Source: an uncultured Clostridia bacterium (lineage in GTDB: Bacteria > Bacillota > Clostridia > Christensenellales > UBA1242). From it: 6,546 nucleotides of DNA. This document shows, piece after piece, positions 6,290 to 6,546 of the stretch (within the stretch, counting starts at the first letter, position 1; every line of letters begins with the position of its first letter). The stretch lies in contig CANQQH010000064.1 of NCBI GenBank assembly GCA_947625955.1, positions 1-6,546 of the forward strand, given 5' to 3'. The position numbers were made by a program, and so were the translations under genes. Below the pieces are notes generated by a model. That model was not told where the DNA came from, did not search any database, and saw only the letters and a program-made list of their open reading frames with translations.

Positions 6290-6546
6290 CACACATTCAA
6301 CGCATGTCGTTTCATCAAACGCGTTTTCAAACTCGCAAAGCAGCCCCTCGCTATAAAGTTTCAAATTTGTTGGGCTCAAAAGCCCGATCTCGCCAAGTTT
6401 CTGCTGCGACTCATTTGAGAGCAAAAATTCAACGAAACTTTTGCAAGTGTTCATCATCTTCTTCTCCTCAGTCAAGACCGCCGCGTAGCAAACGAGATCG
6501 GTGTATTTCGAGAGCGTGCAAAGCAAAATATCCTCTTCTTTCCCTG
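6284..6546 (-). CDS. Probable ABC-transporter substrate-binding protein, C-terminal fragment
   Basis: An open frame enters from the right edge and ends at TGA (6286-6284), giving 87 visible residues. The true start is outside the window; a TTG at 6526 is only an internal codon. The stretch around FVEFLLSNESQQKLGEIGLL followed by SPTN resembles the C-terminal helix of extracellular solute-binding proteins, where a family-typical FxxFLLSxExQ..l...G..p pattern recurs. The upstream YAAVLTEEKK fits the strand and loop before it. If correct, the full protein would be an exported lipoprotein delivering a ligand to an importer, but the signal sequence and ligand site are not visible. Six cysteines in 87 residues, including a C-x2-C near the end, are unusual for an exported binding protein. 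The gene ends 48 bases before murB on the same strand and may be co-transcribed with it. The family assignment rests on one short motif. Confidence 0.55.
   Translation of the reverse strand, partial: GKEEDILLCTLSKYTDLVCYAAVLTEEKKMMNTCKSFVEFLLSNESQQKLGEIGLLSPTNLKLYSEGLLCEFENAFDETTCVECVF

Overview
All recognisable genes in this window lie on the minus strand, so transcription runs from high to low coordinates. The content is housekeeping: the 3' end of a probable solute-binding-protein gene, murB, a free-standing PHP-domain phosphoesterase gene, whiA, and nearly all of dnaE. A whiA gene directly ahead of dnaE, AGGAGG-type ribosome binding sites, a type IIB-sized MurB and a Gram-positive DnaE domain order point to a member of the Bacillota, most likely an uncultured clostridial lineage. 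DNA composition is moderately AT-rich, and I see no sign of recent transfer.

Layout in transcription order. (1) 6546-6284: C-terminal 87 codons of a probable ABC-transporter substrate-binding protein that enters from the right edge. (2) 6235-5324: murB, the cell-wall precursor reductase. (3) 5340-4627: a YcdX-like PHP metal-dependent phosphoesterase whose start overlaps the end of murB by 17 bases. (4) A compact intergenic stretch of 87 bases (4626-4540) holding an intrinsic terminator just behind the PHP gene, followed by a good extended -10 promoter for whiA. (5) 4539-3568: whiA, a DNA-binding regulator built on a homing-endonuclease fold. (6) 3567 to the left edge: dnaE, the replicative DNA polymerase alpha subunit, whose start codon directly follows the whiA stop codon. 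The last few codons of dnaE lie outside the window.

There appear to be two transcription units. One is murB-PHP, perhaps with the upstream transporter gene, ending at the terminator. The other is whiA-dnaE, starting at the promoter near 4557-4585, with dnaE probably translationally coupled to whiA. In many Clostridia, murB, PHP, rapZ, yvcK, whiA and often an HPr gene precede dnaE. Here rapZ, yvcK and HPr are absent, and the terminator/promoter pair sits where rapZ-yvcK would be.

I found no RNA genes, mobile elements, CRISPR arrays or obvious novel system. The points worth a second look are the shortened gene neighbourhood, an insertion in WhiA, a cysteine at the MurB catalytic serine position, and the very short predicted whiA leader. 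No stretch over 300 bases lacks a gene.
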